Below are positions 22,916-33,225 of a DNA stretch of 64,000 nt, one piece after another (the first letter of the stretch is position 1; the number at the start of each line of letters is the position of its first letter). Source of the DNA: Streptomyces sp. RFCAC02 (GTDB taxonomy: Bacteria > Actinomycetota > Actinomycetes > Streptomycetales > Streptomycetaceae). The DNA lies in contig NZ_SAUH01000001.1 in NCBI RefSeq assembly GCF_004193175.1, positions 1,095,501 to 1,159,500 of the forward strand. The letters are read 5' to 3'. The notes beneath the pieces were generated by a model that saw only the letters and a list, made by a program, of their open reading frames with translations, was not told where the DNA came from and did not search any database. The translations under genes and the position numbers were made by a program.

Positions 22916-24172
22916 TCAGTTGTCGTCCTCGTCGATGAGGAAGCCGCGCATCGGGGACGGCGCCTGCTGCACCGGCTGCGGGCCCTGCGGCCGCACCGGG
23001 GCCATCGGCTGCGTCATGGCCGGCGACATCTGCTGCTGCCCGCCGTACGACGGTGCCTGGCCGGGACCACCGTGGCCGCCATGACCGCCGTGGCCACCGT
23101 GACCGCCGCCCATCTGCTGGTTGCCGCCCATGGTCTGGTGTCCCAGACCGCCGCCGGGACCGCTGGGCGCGCCGGCGGACGCCAGGGACGGCGGCGACGG
23201 CGGCAGCGAAGCGGTGGCAGGGGTGCGCGGCGGCGCGAGCGAGTCGTCGGACTGGCTCTCGAGCTGGCGGAGCTGGCTCTCCAGGTACGACTTCAGGCGG
23301 GTGCGGTACTCGCGCTCGAAGCCGCGCAGGTCCTCGACCTTGCGCTCCAGCGTCGCGCGGGCGGACTCCAGGGAGCCCATGGCCACGCGGTGCTTCTCCT
23401 GCGCGTCCCGCTCCAGCGCGTCGGCCTTGGCACGGGCGTCGCGCTCCAGGCCCTCGGCACGGCTGCGCGCCTCACCGACGATCTTGTTGGCCTCGGAACG
23501 GGCCTCTGCGATCGCCTGGTCGGCGGTCTGCTGCGCGAGCGACAGCACGCGGGCGGCACTCTCGTTGCCTCCCTGCTGCTGCATCGGGCCGGGACCCATC
23601 GGGCCGCCCATGCCGTGGCCGCCCATGCCCGGGCCGCCGGGGCCGCCGGGACCCATCGGACCGCCCATGCCCGGGCCGCCGTGGCCGCCCATGCCCTGGT
23701 TCATCGGCACGGGGCCGCCGGGACCCATCGGACCGCCCTGGCCCATCGGACCGGGGCCACCGGGGCCGCCAGGACCCATGGGGCCGCCCTGGCCCATCGG
23801 GCCGGGCCCGCCGGGGTGGCCCTGCGGGCCGCCGGGACCACCGGGACCGCCCGGGCCGGCGGGGAGTTGGGGCGGGCCGCCCATCTGCTGCTGTTGCTGC
23901 GGCACGCCCTGCGGTCCGGATATGGCCGGCGGGCCGCCCTGCCGGTCCTGGGGCTCGGGTTTCCGCATGTTCTGAGCGGCCTGCTGGCTCTGCGCGGCGG
24001 CGCGGGTGGCCGCGGCGAGCTTGGCGCGCAGATCCTCGTTCTCCCTGAGCAGCCGGGTCAGCTCTGCCTCGACCTCATCGAGGAAGGCGTCGACCTCGTC
24101 CTCGTCATAGCCTTCACGCAGACGGACGGTCGTGAACTGCTTGTTCCGTACGTCCTCGGGGGTCAACGGCAT
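22916..24172 (-). CDS. divIVA: DivIVA, polar growth and cell-shape coiled-coil protein
   Basis: A 418-residue DivIVA. The membrane-binding N-terminal domain [38 protein letters not shown] is followed by a first coiled coil to about residue 70. Then comes a Gln/Pro/Gly/Met-rich linker of about 135 residues with repeated [16 protein letters not shown] units, a second long coiled coil (about 205-300) and a Gly/His/Gln-rich tail ending [11 protein letters not shown]. In Streptomyces it marks hyphal tips and is essential; the long linker is a Streptomyces trait. It is the last gene of the dcw-associated run, 48 bp after yggT. Confidence 0.95.
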   Translation of the reverse strand: MPLTPEDVRNKQFTTVRLREGYDEDEVDAFLDEVEAELTRLLRENEDLRAKLAAATRAAAQSQQAAQNMRKPEPQDRQGGPPAISGPQGVPQQQQQMGGPPQLPAGPGGPGGPGGPQGHPGGPGPMGQGGPMGPGGPGGPGPMGQGGPMGPGGPVPMNQGMGGHGGPGMGGPMGPGGPGGPGMGGHGMGGPMGPGPMQQQGGNESAARVLSLAQQTADQAIAEARSEANKIVGEARSRAEGLERDARAKADALERDAQEKHRVAMGSLESARATLERKVEDLRGFEREYRTRLKSYLESQLRQLESQSDDSLAPPRTPATASLPPSPPSLASAGAPSGPGGGLGHQTMGGNQQMGGGHGGHGGHGGHGGPGQAPSYGGQQQMSPAMTQPMAPVRPQGPQPVQQAPSPMRGFLIDEDDN

Positions 24173-24220
24173 CTCTTCACCTCAACGTATTTCGTCGGAT
24201 ATCGGCAAGACCGTAGTCGT

Positions 24221-24505
24221 TCACAGCCAGGCCACGACGCTGATCAGGATGTAGACGATGATCATCAGTACGAAGAAGGACAGATCAAGCGCCACACCCC
24301 CGAACCGCAGCGGAGGGATGATCCTTCGCAAGGCCTTGAGCGGCGGATCGGTGACAGTGTAGGTGGCCTCCAGCGCGACAACCATCGCCTTGCCGGGGTG
24401 CCAGGAGCGCGCGAACATGAAGACGTAGTCCATCACGAGCCGGAAGAGCAACAGGGCGAGGAAGCACCACAAGACAGTTGAGATCACGCCCAGAACGATC
24501 CCCAT
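24221..24505 (-). CDS. YggT-family membrane protein
   Basis: A 94-residue protein with two hydrophobic segments (IVLGVISTVLWCFLALLLFRLV and LDLSFFVLMIIVYILISVV) and the central WHPGKAMVVALEATYTVTDPPLKALRRIIPPLRFG loop diagnostic of YggT/YlmG. Its function is unclear; in Gram-positive bacteria it sits between sepF and divIVA, as here, and is linked to division or osmotic tolerance. GGGAGAGGG precedes the ATG. Confidence 0.9.
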   Translation of the reverse strand: MGIVLGVISTVLWCFLALLLFRLVMDYVFMFARSWHPGKAMVVALEATYTVTDPPLKALRRIIPPLRFGGVALDLSFFVLMIIVYILISVVAWL

Positions 24506-24576
24506 CCCGCAGGTCCCTCTCCCCTGTTCCTGCCCCGGCCGGGCGGCCGGGACTCATGTCGGTTGGCTGTCTTCCG

Positions 24577-25203
24577 TCAGCTCTGGTTGAAGAACCCGCC
24601 CTCGGCGATCCGGGCTTTGTCCTCCGCCGTTACATCGACGTTAGCAGGCGACAGCAGGAACACCTTCTGCGTCACCCGCTCGATGCTCCCATGCAGCCCG
24701 AAGACGAGACCAGCGGCAAAGTCGACAAGTCGCTTCGCGTCGGTGTCGTCCATCTCCGTGAGGTTCATGATCACGGGGGTGCCCTCGCGGAAGTGTTCCC
24801 CGATGGTACGGGCCTCGTTGTAGGTCCGGGGGTGGAGCGTCGTGATGCGGTAGGGCTCCCGCTCGGATACGACCTTGGGCATGATCACCGGCGCGTTCTT
24901 CTCCACGTTGTGCCGTTCTGATGTGATGGAAGACACGGGAGCGATCCTCCCGGGCCGCCTGCTTTCCGCCAGGACCGGAGCGGGTGTCGGCTCCGTCTCC
25001 CGCTGGGCCGGCGGGTGGACGACCCGCACCGGCTCCTCCGTCCGTTCCCGGACCGGGGGTTCGAGCGTCTGACGGCGCGGCGCCGCCCGCTCGGGCTCCG
25101 GTTCGGGTTCGAATTCGTCATCGGGGCCATACCCCGGGCGGTCGTACCCGTCGTCCTCCACGAGGCCGAGGTAGACCGCCATCTTGCGCATCGCGCCAGC
25201 CAT
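24577..25203 (-). CDS. sepF: SepF, FtsZ-associated division protein
   Basis: A 208-residue protein. The N-terminal amphipathic helix [18 protein letters not shown] is the membrane anchor. An acidic, Pro-rich linker ([12 protein letters not shown]) follows, then the SepF globular domain ([33 protein letters not shown] ... [29 protein letters not shown]) that bundles and anchors FtsZ. Of the several SepF-like proteins known in Streptomyces, the copy in the ftsZ region is the main one. ATG at 25203 gives the complete anchor helix. Confidence 0.95.
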   Translation of the reverse strand: MAGAMRKMAVYLGLVEDDGYDRPGYGPDDEFEPEPEPERAAPRRQTLEPPVRERTEEPVRVVHPPAQRETEPTPAPVLAESRRPGRIAPVSSITSERHNVEKNAPVIMPKVVSEREPYRITTLHPRTYNEARTIGEHFREGTPVIMNLTEMDDTDAKRLVDFAAGLVFGLHGSIERVTQKVFLLSPANVDVTAEDKARIAEGGFFNQS

Positions 25204-25327
25204 CGACTGCGTCCTCCGCTCTGTGGTGGATCGGCTCCGACTGCCCGGGGCCAAGGAGATCCACGCAACTTGCCCGAATTCTCCGGGAATGACCATATTT
25301 TCGGCTGTGGCCCCTCGCCTGGCGACG

Positions 25328-26125
25328 TTACCCGAGGGCAGGGCGGACGCCGAGTACCGCACTGCCGACGCGTACGTGTGTCGCCCCGGCCAGGATCGCC
25401 TCCTCCAGGTCCGCGCTCATTCCCGCCGACATCATGGTGGCAGCAGGAACGGTTGCGCGCAGGCCCCTGGAGATTTCCGCCAGCCGTTCGAACGCCGCTC
25501 CCGGTGAACCGGCGTACACGCCTTCGAGGGGCGCCACGGTCATGACGCCCGCCGGCCGCAACCCCGGCGCCGCGGCGATCGCCGCCGCCAACTCGGGGAC
25601 GCCGTCCGGCGCGACCCCGCCCCGCCCGCCGCCGGAGCCCGACTCCTTCTCCAACGCGACTTGAAGCAGACAGTCGAGAGGCGCGCGCCCCCGGCGCACG
25701 ACCTCGGCGGACAGCGCGGTCACGAGCTTCACACGGTCCACCGAATGCACACAGGACGCGTACCCCACCACGGAACGCACCTTGTTCGTCTGCAACTGGC
25801 CCACGAAGTGCCAGGTCAGGGGGAGATCGGCGAGGACCGCCGCCTTGGCCGCCGCCTCCTGGTCGCGGTTCTCGGCGAACTGGTGTACGCCGAGACCGGC
25901 GAGAATACGCACGTCGTCGGCGGGGTACGTCTTGCTCACGACGATGAGGGTGACGTCCTCGCGCGCCCGGCCGGCGGCGGCGCAGGCGCGGGCGACACGC
26001 TCCTCGACACGGGCCAGATTCGCGGCGAGTTCGACCTCCCGCGCCGTCGGGTCCGCGCCGCTGTGCGAACCCGCGGTCGAACGGAGGTCGGGCAGGTGAT
26101 CTTCGGGACGTTCCGGGCCACTCAT
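25328..26125 (-). CDS. YggS/PROSC-type pyridoxal-phosphate-binding protein
   Basis: A 265-residue alanine-racemase-fold protein. The PLP lysine is in [12 protein letters not shown], and the hallmark segments [26 protein letters not shown] and [28 protein letters not shown] are all present. The family manages intracellular PLP homeostasis and has no clear catalytic reaction. An N-terminal extension of about 28 residues ([16 protein letters not shown]) is longer than usual. Its ATG overlaps the pgeF stop as ATGA, implying coupling. Confidence 0.92.
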   Translation of the reverse strand: MSGPERPEDHLPDLRSTAGSHSGADPTAREVELAANLARVEERVARACAAAGRAREDVTLIVVSKTYPADDVRILAGLGVHQFAENRDQEAAAKAAVLADLPLTWHFVGQLQTNKVRSVVGYASCVHSVDRVKLVTALSAEVVRRGRAPLDCLLQVALEKESGSGGGRGGVAPDGVPELAAAIAAAPGLRPAGVMTVAPLEGVYAGSPGAAFERLAEISRGLRATVPAATMMSAGMSADLEEAILAGATHVRVGSAVLGVRPALG

Positions 26126-26856
26126 GCGGGATCCGCCCAGACGTAGCCGGCCTGCCGACCGGTGGTCCGGTCGCGGCGGTAGGAGAAATGGTCGTCCGAC
26201 TCGCGCGTGCACACCGGCGAGACGGTGATCTCCCCGACACCGCAGGCGGCGAGCTGCGCGCGGACCCCGGCGGGGATGTCGATCGCGGGGGTGCCGGCCG
26301 ATGTGGTCGCCGCGCTGCCGGGCACCAGCCGCTCGGCCTCGTCGCGGAGTTCGGCGGGCACCTCGTAGCAGCGGCCGCAGACGGTCGGGCCGACGAGGGC
26401 GGTGGTCCTGGCCGGGTCGGCGCCGAGTTCCCGCATCGCGGCGACGGTCGCGGGCACGACGCCGGCGAGCAGGCCCGGGCGTCCGGCATGGGCTGCGGCG
26501 GTGACCCGGGCGACCGGGTCGGCGAGGAGTACGGGGGCGCAGTCGGCGGTGAGCACGGCGAGCGCGAGCCCCGCGCGGGCGGTGACCACGCCGTCGGCCG
26601 GTGGCGGCTCCCCCTCGGGCCACGGCCCGTCGGCCACCACGACCTCGCGCCCGTGGACCTGCCGCATCCAGCGGACGTCCGCCGGGTCGAGACCGAGGCC
26701 GCGCGCGGCGCGCTCCCGGTTCGCCGAAACGGCGGCGGAGTCGTCACCGACCGCGCCGCCGAGGTTGAGCGTGCCGTACGGAGCGGCGCTCACCCCGCCC
26801 CACCGGTCGGTGAAGGCGAAGTGGGCGCCGCCCACCGTGTGCTGCATCCCTATCAC
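26122..26856 (-). CDS. pgeF: PgeF/YfiH-type peptidoglycan editing factor (multicopper polyphenol oxidase fold)
   Basis: A 244-residue protein with the YfiH/YlmD signatures: RWMRQVHGREV, LAVLTADCAPVLLADP, AAHAGRPGLLAGVV and VGPTVCGRCYEVP, holding the His-Cys-His metal site. In E. coli the homologue prevents L-Ser misincorporation at position 2 of the peptidoglycan stem (family knowledge). Its place directly after ftsZ is conserved in Gram-positives (ylmD). GTG at 26856 is used; an ATG three codons later is possible. The spacing to the ftsZ stop is 31 bp. Confidence 0.9.
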   Translation of the reverse strand: MIGMQHTVGGAHFAFTDRWGGVSAAPYGTLNLGGAVGDDSAAVSANRERAARGLGLDPADVRWMRQVHGREVVVADGPWPEGEPPPADGVVTARAGLALAVLTADCAPVLLADPVARVTAAAHAGRPGLLAGVVPATVAAMRELGADPARTTALVGPTVCGRCYEVPAELRDEAERLVPGSAATTSAGTPAIDIPAGVRAQLAACGVGEITVSPVCTRESDDHFSYRRDRTTGRQAGYVWADPA

Positions 26857-26887
26857 GTCGTGCCGTCCGCTTCGGTGCCCGGACGGG

Positions 26888-28126
26888 TCACTTCAGGAAG
26901 TCGGGGACGTCGAGCTCCTCGACCTGGCCGTCGTACGGGCGGGCCGGGGGGACCTGCGGACCGAGCGGTTCACGGGCCGGCTCGGCCGGCTGCTGGCCGC
27001 CGTCCCGGTCGGCCGACAGACCGCCGTCGCGGCCGGGCAGGGAGCCGAGGCCGCCGAACGCCGGCCGCTCGGGCTCCGGTTCGGGCGCGGACCGCTCGGT
27101 GGGCAGCGGGGTGGGGGTGCTGTCGTCGCGGGAACCGCCGTAGCCGCCGAGCGCCTTGTCGCGACTGCGGGACGGCGGCTGGCCGCCGTCGAAGCCGGCG
27201 GCGATGACGGTGACGCGCACCTCGTCGCCGAGCGCGTCGTCGATGACGGCGCCGAAGATGATGTTGGCCTCGGGGTGGGCGGCCTCGCTGACGAGCTGCG
27301 CCGCCTCGTTGATCTCGAAGAGGCCGAGGTCGGAGCCGCCGGAGATGGACAGCAGCACGCCGCGTGCGCCGTCGATGGAGGCTTCGAGCAGGGGGGAGGA
27401 GATCGCCATCTCGGCCGCCGCGACCGCGCGGTCGTCGCCGCGGGCGGAACCGATGCCCATCAGCGCGGAGCCGGCCTCCGACATGACGGACTTGACGTCG
27501 GCGAAGTCGAGGTTGATCAGGCCGGGGGTGGTGATGAGGTCGGTGATGCCCTGCACACCGGACAGGAGGACCTGGTCGGCGGACTTGAACGCGTCCAGGA
27601 CGCTGACCTGGCGGTCCGAGATGGAGAGCAGCCGGTCGTTCGGGATGACGATCAGGGTGTCGACCTCGTCGCGCAGGCTGGCGATGCCGTCCTCGGCCTG
27701 GTTGGCGCGGCGCCGGCCCTCGAAGGTGAAGGGGCGCGTCACCACACCGATCGTCAGGGCGCCGAGGGAGCGGGCGATGTTCGCCACGACCGGGGCGCCG
27801 CCGGTGCCGGTGCCGCCGCCCTCGCCCGCGGTGACGAAGACCATGTCGGCCCCCTTGAGGACCTCCTCGATCTCCTCGCGGTGGTCCTCGGCAGCCTTGC
27901 GGCCCACGTCGGGGTTGGCACCCGCGCCGAGACCACGGGTGAGTTCACGGCCGACATCGAGCTTGACGTCGGCGTCGCTCATCAGCAACGCCTGGGCGTC
28001 GGTGTTGATCGCGATGAACTCGACGCCCTTGAGACCGACCTCGATCATCCGGTTGATGGCGTTGACACCACCGCCGCCGATACCGACGACCTTGATGACT
28101 GCGAGGTAGTTCTGCGGTGCTGCCAC
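26888..28126 (-). CDS. ftsZ: Cell division protein FtsZ
   Basis: A 412-residue tubulin homologue. It shows the [18 protein letters not shown] start, the GTP-binding [12 protein letters not shown] loop near residues 101-112, the [12 protein letters not shown]7-loop region, and the conserved C-terminal peptide ELDVPDFLK that binds SepF and other partners. The linker from about 320 to 400 is Pro/Asp/Gly-rich. It polymerises into Z-rings and sporulation ladders. GTG start. A 281-bp intergenic region upstream holds a promoter, consistent with the known separate control of ftsZ during Streptomyces sporulation. Confidence 0.98.
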   Translation of the reverse strand: MAAPQNYLAVIKVVGIGGGGVNAINRMIEVGLKGVEFIAINTDAQALLMSDADVKLDVGRELTRGLGAGANPDVGRKAAEDHREEIEEVLKGADMVFVTAGEGGGTGTGGAPVVANIARSLGALTIGVVTRPFTFEGRRRANQAEDGIASLRDEVDTLIVIPNDRLLSISDRQVSVLDAFKSADQVLLSGVQGITDLITTPGLINLDFADVKSVMSEAGSALMGIGSARGDDRAVAAAEMAISSPLLEASIDGARGVLLSISGGSDLGLFEINEAAQLVSEAAHPEANIIFGAVIDDALGDEVRVTVIAAGFDGGQPPSRSRDKALGGYGGSRDDSTPTPLPTERSAPEPEPERPAFGGLGSLPGRDGGLSADRDGGQQPAEPAREPLGPQVPPARPYDGQVEELDVPDFLK

Positions 28127-28282
28127 GTCGAAGGCCTCTCGCCTCGATTTACGTGTCGCCGCTCCGCGTGAGCCGCAGTGCGCCGACGGATGCCGATGGG
28201 ACGGAGGGAGGGCCGCCCCGAACCCTAACGCTGCAAGTTTAGGGTTACCCGTGCTTGTCGTTCCTTGTATTCCCAGTACCGG

Positions 28283-28312
28283 ACACTAAGTCGACAAGAG
28301 CTACGCGTTCAA
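28283..28312 (-). promoter_or_regulatory. Predicted ftsZ promoter
   Basis: On the minus strand TTGAAC (28312-28307), an 18-bp spacer and TAGTGT (28288-28283) fit the Streptomyces vegetative-type consensus. They lie about 155 bp ahead of the ftsZ start in an unusually AT-rich stretch for this genome. Multiple ftsZ promoters, some developmentally controlled, are known from Streptomyces; which one this corresponds to cannot be decided here. Confidence 0.5.
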
Positions 28313-28407
28313 CGAACACGCCGAACCTCCCGTTTTTCTTTTCACCCTATGTGATCACGCACGGGCGCATCAAACAGGGGTCCCACCTGCGCGGACATAC
28401 CGCGGCG

Positions 28408-29220
28408 TCAACCGCCCGACGAGGCCGGGACGGTGGGCGCGCTGACGTCGAACCGGGTCGCGTCCGGCGCCGCCGCGCGCACCGCGAGCAGCGCGTCCGC
28501 CTTCGCCCGCGACCGCTCCGGACTCCCCCAGAACACGGTGGTGCCGTCGGCGAGTTCCAGGGAAATGGCGTCGTACGAGGTGGCGAGGACGGTACGGGTC
28601 TCGCGGCGCACCTCGCCGGGCAGCGCGAGGACGACGGAGACGGCGGCGCGGCGCACGCGGTCCTCGCCGTAGCGGCGGGCCGACGCGCTGTCGGCAAGGT
28701 CGAGTTCCAGGAGCGGCAGGTCCGGATCGGCCTCGGCGCGCTCCCCGAAGGCGACGCCCTCGCCGTCGACCTCGGTGAAGCGGTCGCCGTCGGGCATCAG
28801 GACCTCCGCCTCCCGCTCGGTGACCTTGAGGGAGACGCCGTGCGGCCAGGCCCGCACCACGTCGACGGAGGCCAGACGCGGCAGGCCGTCGAGGAGCCGG
28901 TCCCGGACGGCGTCCTTGTCGAGGGACGCCATCGGGGAGCCGACGCGCACACCCGCCGCGTCCAGGATCTGGTCCCTCGTCAGTTCGCGGGGGCCGTCCT
29001 GCCAGCGGACGGAGACGTTCTCGACGCGCAGCCAGCCGGAGCCGTACAGCGCCCAGGTGCCGAATCCGCCGGTGAGTGCGGCGAGGACCAGGATCAGCGC
29101 GATCACGCGGGGCCGCCCGGGGCGGGGCAGCCGCAGGCGGCGGCGCCGCGCGGGCGGGGGCGGGCCGGGCGGCGCCGGACGGCGGTCCCGGCCGCGCCGG
29201 GCGGTCGTCGATCCGGCCAC
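28408..29220 (-). CDS. ftsQ: Cell division protein FtsQ/DivIB
   Basis: A 270-residue bitopic protein with an Arg/Pro-rich cytoplasmic tail of about 38 residues, a single membrane segment (VIALILVLAALTGGFGTWALY), then the POTRA domain (WLRVENVSVRWQDGPRELTRDQILDAAGVRVGSPMASLD) and FtsQ domain. It links FtsL/DivIC and FtsI in the divisome. It lies 68 bp after murG; murC, which sits between these two genes in many bacteria, is absent here. Confidence 0.92.
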   Translation of the reverse strand: MAGSTTARRGRDRRPAPPGPPPPARRRRLRLPRPGRPRVIALILVLAALTGGFGTWALYGSGWLRVENVSVRWQDGPRELTRDQILDAAGVRVGSPMASLDKDAVRDRLLDGLPRLASVDVVRAWPHGVSLKVTEREAEVLMPDGDRFTEVDGEGVAFGERAEADPDLPLLELDLADSASARRYGEDRVRRAAVSVVLALPGEVRRETRTVLATSYDAISLELADGTTVFWGSPERSRAKADALLAVRAAAPDATRFDVSAPTVPASSGG

Positions 29221-29288
29221 GCTCCCTCAGCTCCCGTCTCGGTTGGATGGTGTCCGTCTGTCCGTCTGTCCGCGTGTCCCCGCCCCGG

Positions 29289-30380
29289 TCAGCCCCGGCG
29301 GGCGGCGATCGCCTCGCGGACCATGCCGACGAGGAGGTCGTCGGCGTCCCTGCGGCCGAACTCGGCGGCCGCGCGCGACATCTTGCCGAGCCGGTTCGGG
29401 TCGGTGAGGACGGGCAGGACGTTGGCCCGTACCCAGTCCGGCGTCAGCGCGGCGTCGTCGACGAGGACCCCGCCGCCGGCCTTGACCACCGGCTGGGCGT
29501 TGAGCCGCTGCTCCCCGTTCCCGATGGGAAGGGGCACATAGGCGGCGGGCAGCCCGACGGCGGACAGTTCGGCGACGGTCATCGCGCCCGCGCGGCAGAG
29601 CATCATGTCGGCCGCCGCGTACGCGAGGTCCATGCGGTCCACATACGATAGCGGGATGTAGGGGGGCATCCCGGGCATCGTGTCGACCTGCGGCAGTTCG
29701 TTCTTCGGGCCGACCGCGTGCAGCACCTGGACGCCGGAGCGCTGGAGGAACGGGACGGCCTGCGCGACGACCTCGTTCAGCCGCCGCGCGCCCTGCGAGC
29801 CGCCGGACACCAGGAGCGTCGGCAGGTTGTGGTCGAGGCCGAAGAACGCCCGGGCCTGGGCGCGCATCGCGGCCCGGTCCAGCGTCGCGATGGCGCGGCG
29901 CAGGGGGATGCCGATGTAGCGGGCGCCGCGCAGCTTGCTGTCCGGGGTGGACACGGCGACGAACCGCGTGTAGCGGGCGCCGATCTTGTTGGCGAGGCCC
30001 GGGCGGGCGTTGGCCTCGTGCACGACGATCGGGACGCGCTGGCGGCGCGCGGCGAAGTAGCCGGGGAGGGCGACGTAGCCGCCGAAGCCGACGACGCAGT
30101 CGGCCTTGACCCGTTCGATGATGTCCTCGGCCGCCTTGACGGTGCCGCGCAGCCGGCCCGGGACGGTGAAGAGTTCGGGGGTGGGTTTGCGGGGCAGCGG
30201 CACGGCGGGGATGAGTCCGAGGTCGTAGCCGCGCTCGGGCACCAGGCGGGTCTCCAGACCGCGCTCCGTGCCGAGAGCCGTGATGCCCACGGTCGGGTCG
30301 TGCCTGCGCAGGGCGTCCGCGAGGGCCAGCGCCGGCTCGATGTGACCGGCGGTCCCCCCGCCGGCGAGAACAACATGCAC
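29289..30380 (-). CDS. murG: UDP-GlcNAc:lipid I N-acetylglucosaminyltransferase
   Basis: A 363-residue GT28 enzyme: [26 protein letters not shown] at the N-terminus, the second-domain [14 protein letters not shown] motif and the donor-site [26 protein letters not shown]. It transfers GlcNAc to lipid I to make lipid II on the inner membrane face. It starts 7 bp after the ftsW stop, consistent with co-transcription. Confidence 0.96.
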   Translation of the reverse strand: MHVVLAGGGTAGHIEPALALADALRRHDPTVGITALGTERGLETRLVPERGYDLGLIPAVPLPRKPTPELFTVPGRLRGTVKAAEDIIERVKADCVVGFGGYVALPGYFAARRQRVPIVVHEANARPGLANKIGARYTRFVAVSTPDSKLRGARYIGIPLRRAIATLDRAAMRAQARAFFGLDHNLPTLLVSGGSQGARRLNEVVAQAVPFLQRSGVQVLHAVGPKNELPQVDTMPGMPPYIPLSYVDRMDLAYAAADMMLCRAGAMTVAELSAVGLPAAYVPLPIGNGEQRLNAQPVVKAGGGVLVDDAALTPDWVRANVLPVLTDPNRLGKMSRAAAEFGRRDADDLLVGMVREAIAARRG

Positions 30381-30387
30381 CGAAAAT

Positions 30388-31734
30388 TCACCGCTCTCCG
30401 GACGGCGCCGGCCTGCGGCGCCGTCCCATCGTCTTCCACTTGAGCCGGGGTCCCCGCGCGGCGAGCGCCGACCTGGCCGCCGGTTCGCCGCGTGCGAAGG
30501 CGATCAGCAGCCCGACGGCGGCCATGGTGGGCAGCAGGGCGGAACCTCCGTAGGAGAACAGCGGCAGGGGCACACCGGCGATGGGCAGCAGGCCCAGGAC
30601 CGCACCGATGTTGATCACGGTCTGGGTCATGAGCCAGGCCGTGATCCCTCCCGCGGCATACCTGACGAACGGGTCCTCCGTGCGTCCCGCCACGCGGATA
30701 CCCGCATAGCCTAGAGCGGCGAAGAGACCGAGCACCGACAGCGTCCCCACGAGGCCCAACTCCTCGCCGGTGATGGCGAAGATGAAGTCCGTGTGGGGTT
30801 CCGGCAGTTCGCCCCATTTCTCCACGCTGGCGCCGAGGCCGGAGCCGAACCAGCCGCCGGACGCGAGGGCGTAGAGCCCGTGCACGGCCTGCCAGCAGTT
30901 GTCCGCGTCGGTGGAGCCGAGGCAGGAGAGCCGGTCCATGCGGTGGGAGCTCGTGACGATGAAGAGGGTGCCGAGCACGGCCGCCGTGCCGATGACGCCG
31001 GCGAACAGGCGCGTGGGTGCCCCGGCCAGCCACAGCAGGGCGAACAGCTCGGCGATGATGACCATCACCGTGCCCATGTCGCCGCCGAACATGACGAGGC
31101 CGCAGACCAGCAGCGCGCCCGGGATCAGCGGGATCAGGAGGTGGCGCCACTGGACGAGGAGATTCCGCTCGCCCTTGCGGGCCAGGAGGTCGCCGCCCCA
31201 CAGGATGAGCGCGAGCTTCGCGAACTCGCTCGGCTGGATCTGGAACGAGCCGCCGAGCGCGATCCAGTTGCTGTTGCCGTTGACCCGGACGCCGATGCCC
31301 GGGACCTGCACCAGGATCAGCAGGACGACGGAGCAGGCGAGGAACGGGTAGGTGAGCGCGCGCAGCAGCCGGACCGGGACGCGGGACGCGATGAGCAGCA
31401 GCACGGTGCCGATGACGGCGGCCAGGAGCTGCTTGCGGAAGTAGTGGGTGGCGGGGAGGTCGTAGCGCAGGGCCTGGATCTGCGAGGCGGAGAACACCAT
31501 GACCAGGCCGAGCGCCGTGATGAGCAGGCCGGTGCCGAGGACGACGTAATAGGCCGTCAGCGGGCGGTCCCACGCGCGGCGCAGCCGTTCCAGCGGGCGG
31601 GGGGCGCGGGGCGGTCCCGGGCGGCGGACCGGACGGCCGGACCGCGGCCGGGGCGGTACCGGCCGGCGGTCGGCGGCGGCGGGTGCGCGGCCCCGCCGCG
31701 CGGAACCCGCCGCCGGTGGTGGCGCTTGTGTCAT
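30388..31734 (-). CDS. ftsW: SEDS peptidoglycan glycosyltransferase FtsW
   Basis: A 448-residue SEDS protein with ten membrane segments. Diagnostic pieces are [61 protein letters not shown] and the C-terminal [27 protein letters not shown]. It polymerises lipid II with its partner FtsI at the septum. The N-terminal about 55 residues are Arg/Pro-rich and cytoplasmic, and a basic tail follows the last helix. ATG at 31734 lies 54 bp after the murD stop. Confidence 0.95.
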   Translation of the reverse strand: MTQAPPPAAGSARRGRAPAAADRRPVPPRPRSGRPVRRPGPPRAPRPLERLRRAWDRPLTAYYVVLGTGLLITALGLVMVFSASQIQALRYDLPATHYFRKQLLAAVIGTVLLLIASRVPVRLLRALTYPFLACSVVLLILVQVPGIGVRVNGNSNWIALGGSFQIQPSEFAKLALILWGGDLLARKGERNLLVQWRHLLIPLIPGALLVCGLVMFGGDMGTVMVIIAELFALLWLAGAPTRLFAGVIGTAAVLGTLFIVTSSHRMDRLSCLGSTDADNCWQAVHGLYALASGGWFGSGLGASVEKWGELPEPHTDFIFAITGEELGLVGTLSVLGLFAALGYAGIRVAGRTEDPFVRYAAGGITAWLMTQTVINIGAVLGLLPIAGVPLPLFSYGGSALLPTMAAVGLLIAFARGEPAARSALAARGPRLKWKTMGRRRRPAPSGER

Positions 31735-31788
31735 GGCGTCGACCCCTCCTCGGCCCCGCGCCCGCCGGCGGTCCGCGGCCGCCGGGGG

Positions 31789-33225
31789 CTACTGCCCGGT
31801 TGCGTCCGGGCCGGTCGCCAGGGCCCGGACGGCGGCGGCGAAGGCATCGCCGCGCTCGTTGTAGTTGGTGAACATGTCCATCGAGGCGCAGGCCGGGGCC
31901 AACAGGACGGTGTCCCCCGGGCGGGCGAGTCCGGCCGCCTCGCCGACCGCCGCCGCCATCGCCCCAGTGTCGGTCCGGTCGAGGTCCACGACCGGGACAT
32001 CCGGCGCGTGTCGCGCCAGCGCGTCGGCGATGAGCCGCCGGTCGGCGCCGATGAGGACGACGCCGCGCAGCCGGTCCGCGGCACCGGCGACGAGTTCGTC
32101 GAAGGTGGCGCCCTTGGCGAGGCCGCCGGCGATCCACACGACGCCGGGGAAGGCGGCGAGGGACGCCTCGGCGGCGTGGGTGTTGGTGGCCTTGGAGTCG
32201 TCCACCCAGGCCACGCCCCCGATGTCCGCGACGTGCGCGATGCGGTGCGGGTCGGGGCGGAAGGCGCGCAGGCCGTCCCGTACGGCGGCGGCCGGGACGC
32301 CGTACGCGCGGGCCAGGGCCGCGGCGGCCAGGGCGTTCGCGACGGTGTGGGGCGCGGTGGTGCCGGTGTCCGGGCCGATGTCGGAGACCTGGGCCAGCTC
32401 CTGCGCCCGCTCGCGGCGGTCCGGGACAAAGGCGCGGTCGGCGAGGATGCCGTCGACGACGCCCACCTCCGACAGGCCGGGGGCGCCGAGGGTGAAGCCG
32501 ACGGCGCGGCAGCCCTCGGCGACGTCCGCGGCGCGGACCAGGGCCTCGGTGGCGGGGTCGGCGGCGTTGTAGACGCAGGCGACGGTGTTGCCCTCGTAGA
32601 TGCGGCCCTTGGCGGCGGCGTACGCCTCCATGGAGCCGTGCCAGTCGAGGTGGTCGGGCGCCAGGTTGAGGACGGCGGCGGAGTGGGGGCGGACGGACGG
32701 CGCCCAGTGGAGCTGGTAGCTGGACAGCTCGACGGCGAGGACGTCGTACGGCGGGTCGGCGCGCACGGCGTCCACGAGGGAGCTGCCGATGTTGCCCACG
32801 GCGGCGGTGCGCAGGCCCGCGGCGCCGAGGATGGCGGCGAGCATGCGCACCGTGGTGGTCTTGCCGTTGGTGCCGGTGACGGCGAGCCAGGGGGCCGCGC
32901 CGGGGCCGCGCAGCCGCCAGGCGATCTCCACGTCGCCGACGACCTCGACCCCGGCCTTCCCTGCGGCGGCGAACAGCGGGCTGTCCGGCCGCCAGCCGGG
33001 CGAGGTGACGACCAGGTCGGTCCCCTCGGGCAGCGTCTCGCCGTCGCCGGTGCGGACGTCGATGCCCTCCGCCGCCAGTTCGGCGGCGCGCTCGCGCTGC
33101 CGCGGCCCGTCGCCACCGTCGACGACGGTGACGAGGGCGCCGAGCCCGGCCAGGGCGCGGGCGGCGCCGATGCCGCTCACGCCGAGGCCGGCGACGGTGA
33201 TCCGCTGCCCGGGGAACCCGCTCAC
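31789..33225 (-). CDS. murD: UDP-MurNAc-L-Ala:D-Glu ligase
   Basis: A 478-residue Mur ligase: RITVAGLGVSGIGAARALAGLG Rossmann start, ATP loop AVTGTNGKTTTVRML, LNLAPDHLDWHGSMEAYAAAKGRIY, and the C-terminal WVDDSKATNTHA motif typical of MurD. It adds D-Glu to UDP-MurNAc-L-Ala in the cytoplasm. I chose GTG at 33225 because it overlaps the mraY stop as GTGA, the same coupling seen at murE-murF; an ATG five codons upstream (33240) would lie inside mraY. Confidence 0.95.
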   Translation of the reverse strand: MSGFPGQRITVAGLGVSGIGAARALAGLGALVTVVDGGDGPRQRERAAELAAEGIDVRTGDGETLPEGTDLVVTSPGWRPDSPLFAAAGKAGVEVVGDVEIAWRLRGPGAAPWLAVTGTNGKTTTVRMLAAILGAAGLRTAAVGNIGSSLVDAVRADPPYDVLAVELSSYQLHWAPSVRPHSAAVLNLAPDHLDWHGSMEAYAAAKGRIYEGNTVACVYNAADPATEALVRAADVAEGCRAVGFTLGAPGLSEVGVVDGILADRAFVPDRRERAQELAQVSDIGPDTGTTAPHTVANALAAAALARAYGVPAAAVRDGLRAFRPDPHRIAHVADIGGVAWVDDSKATNTHAAEASLAAFPGVVWIAGGLAKGATFDELVAGAADRLRGVVLIGADRRLIADALARHAPDVPVVDLDRTDTGAMAAAVGEAAGLARPGDTVLLAPACASMDMFTNYNERGDAFAAAVRALATGPDATGQ

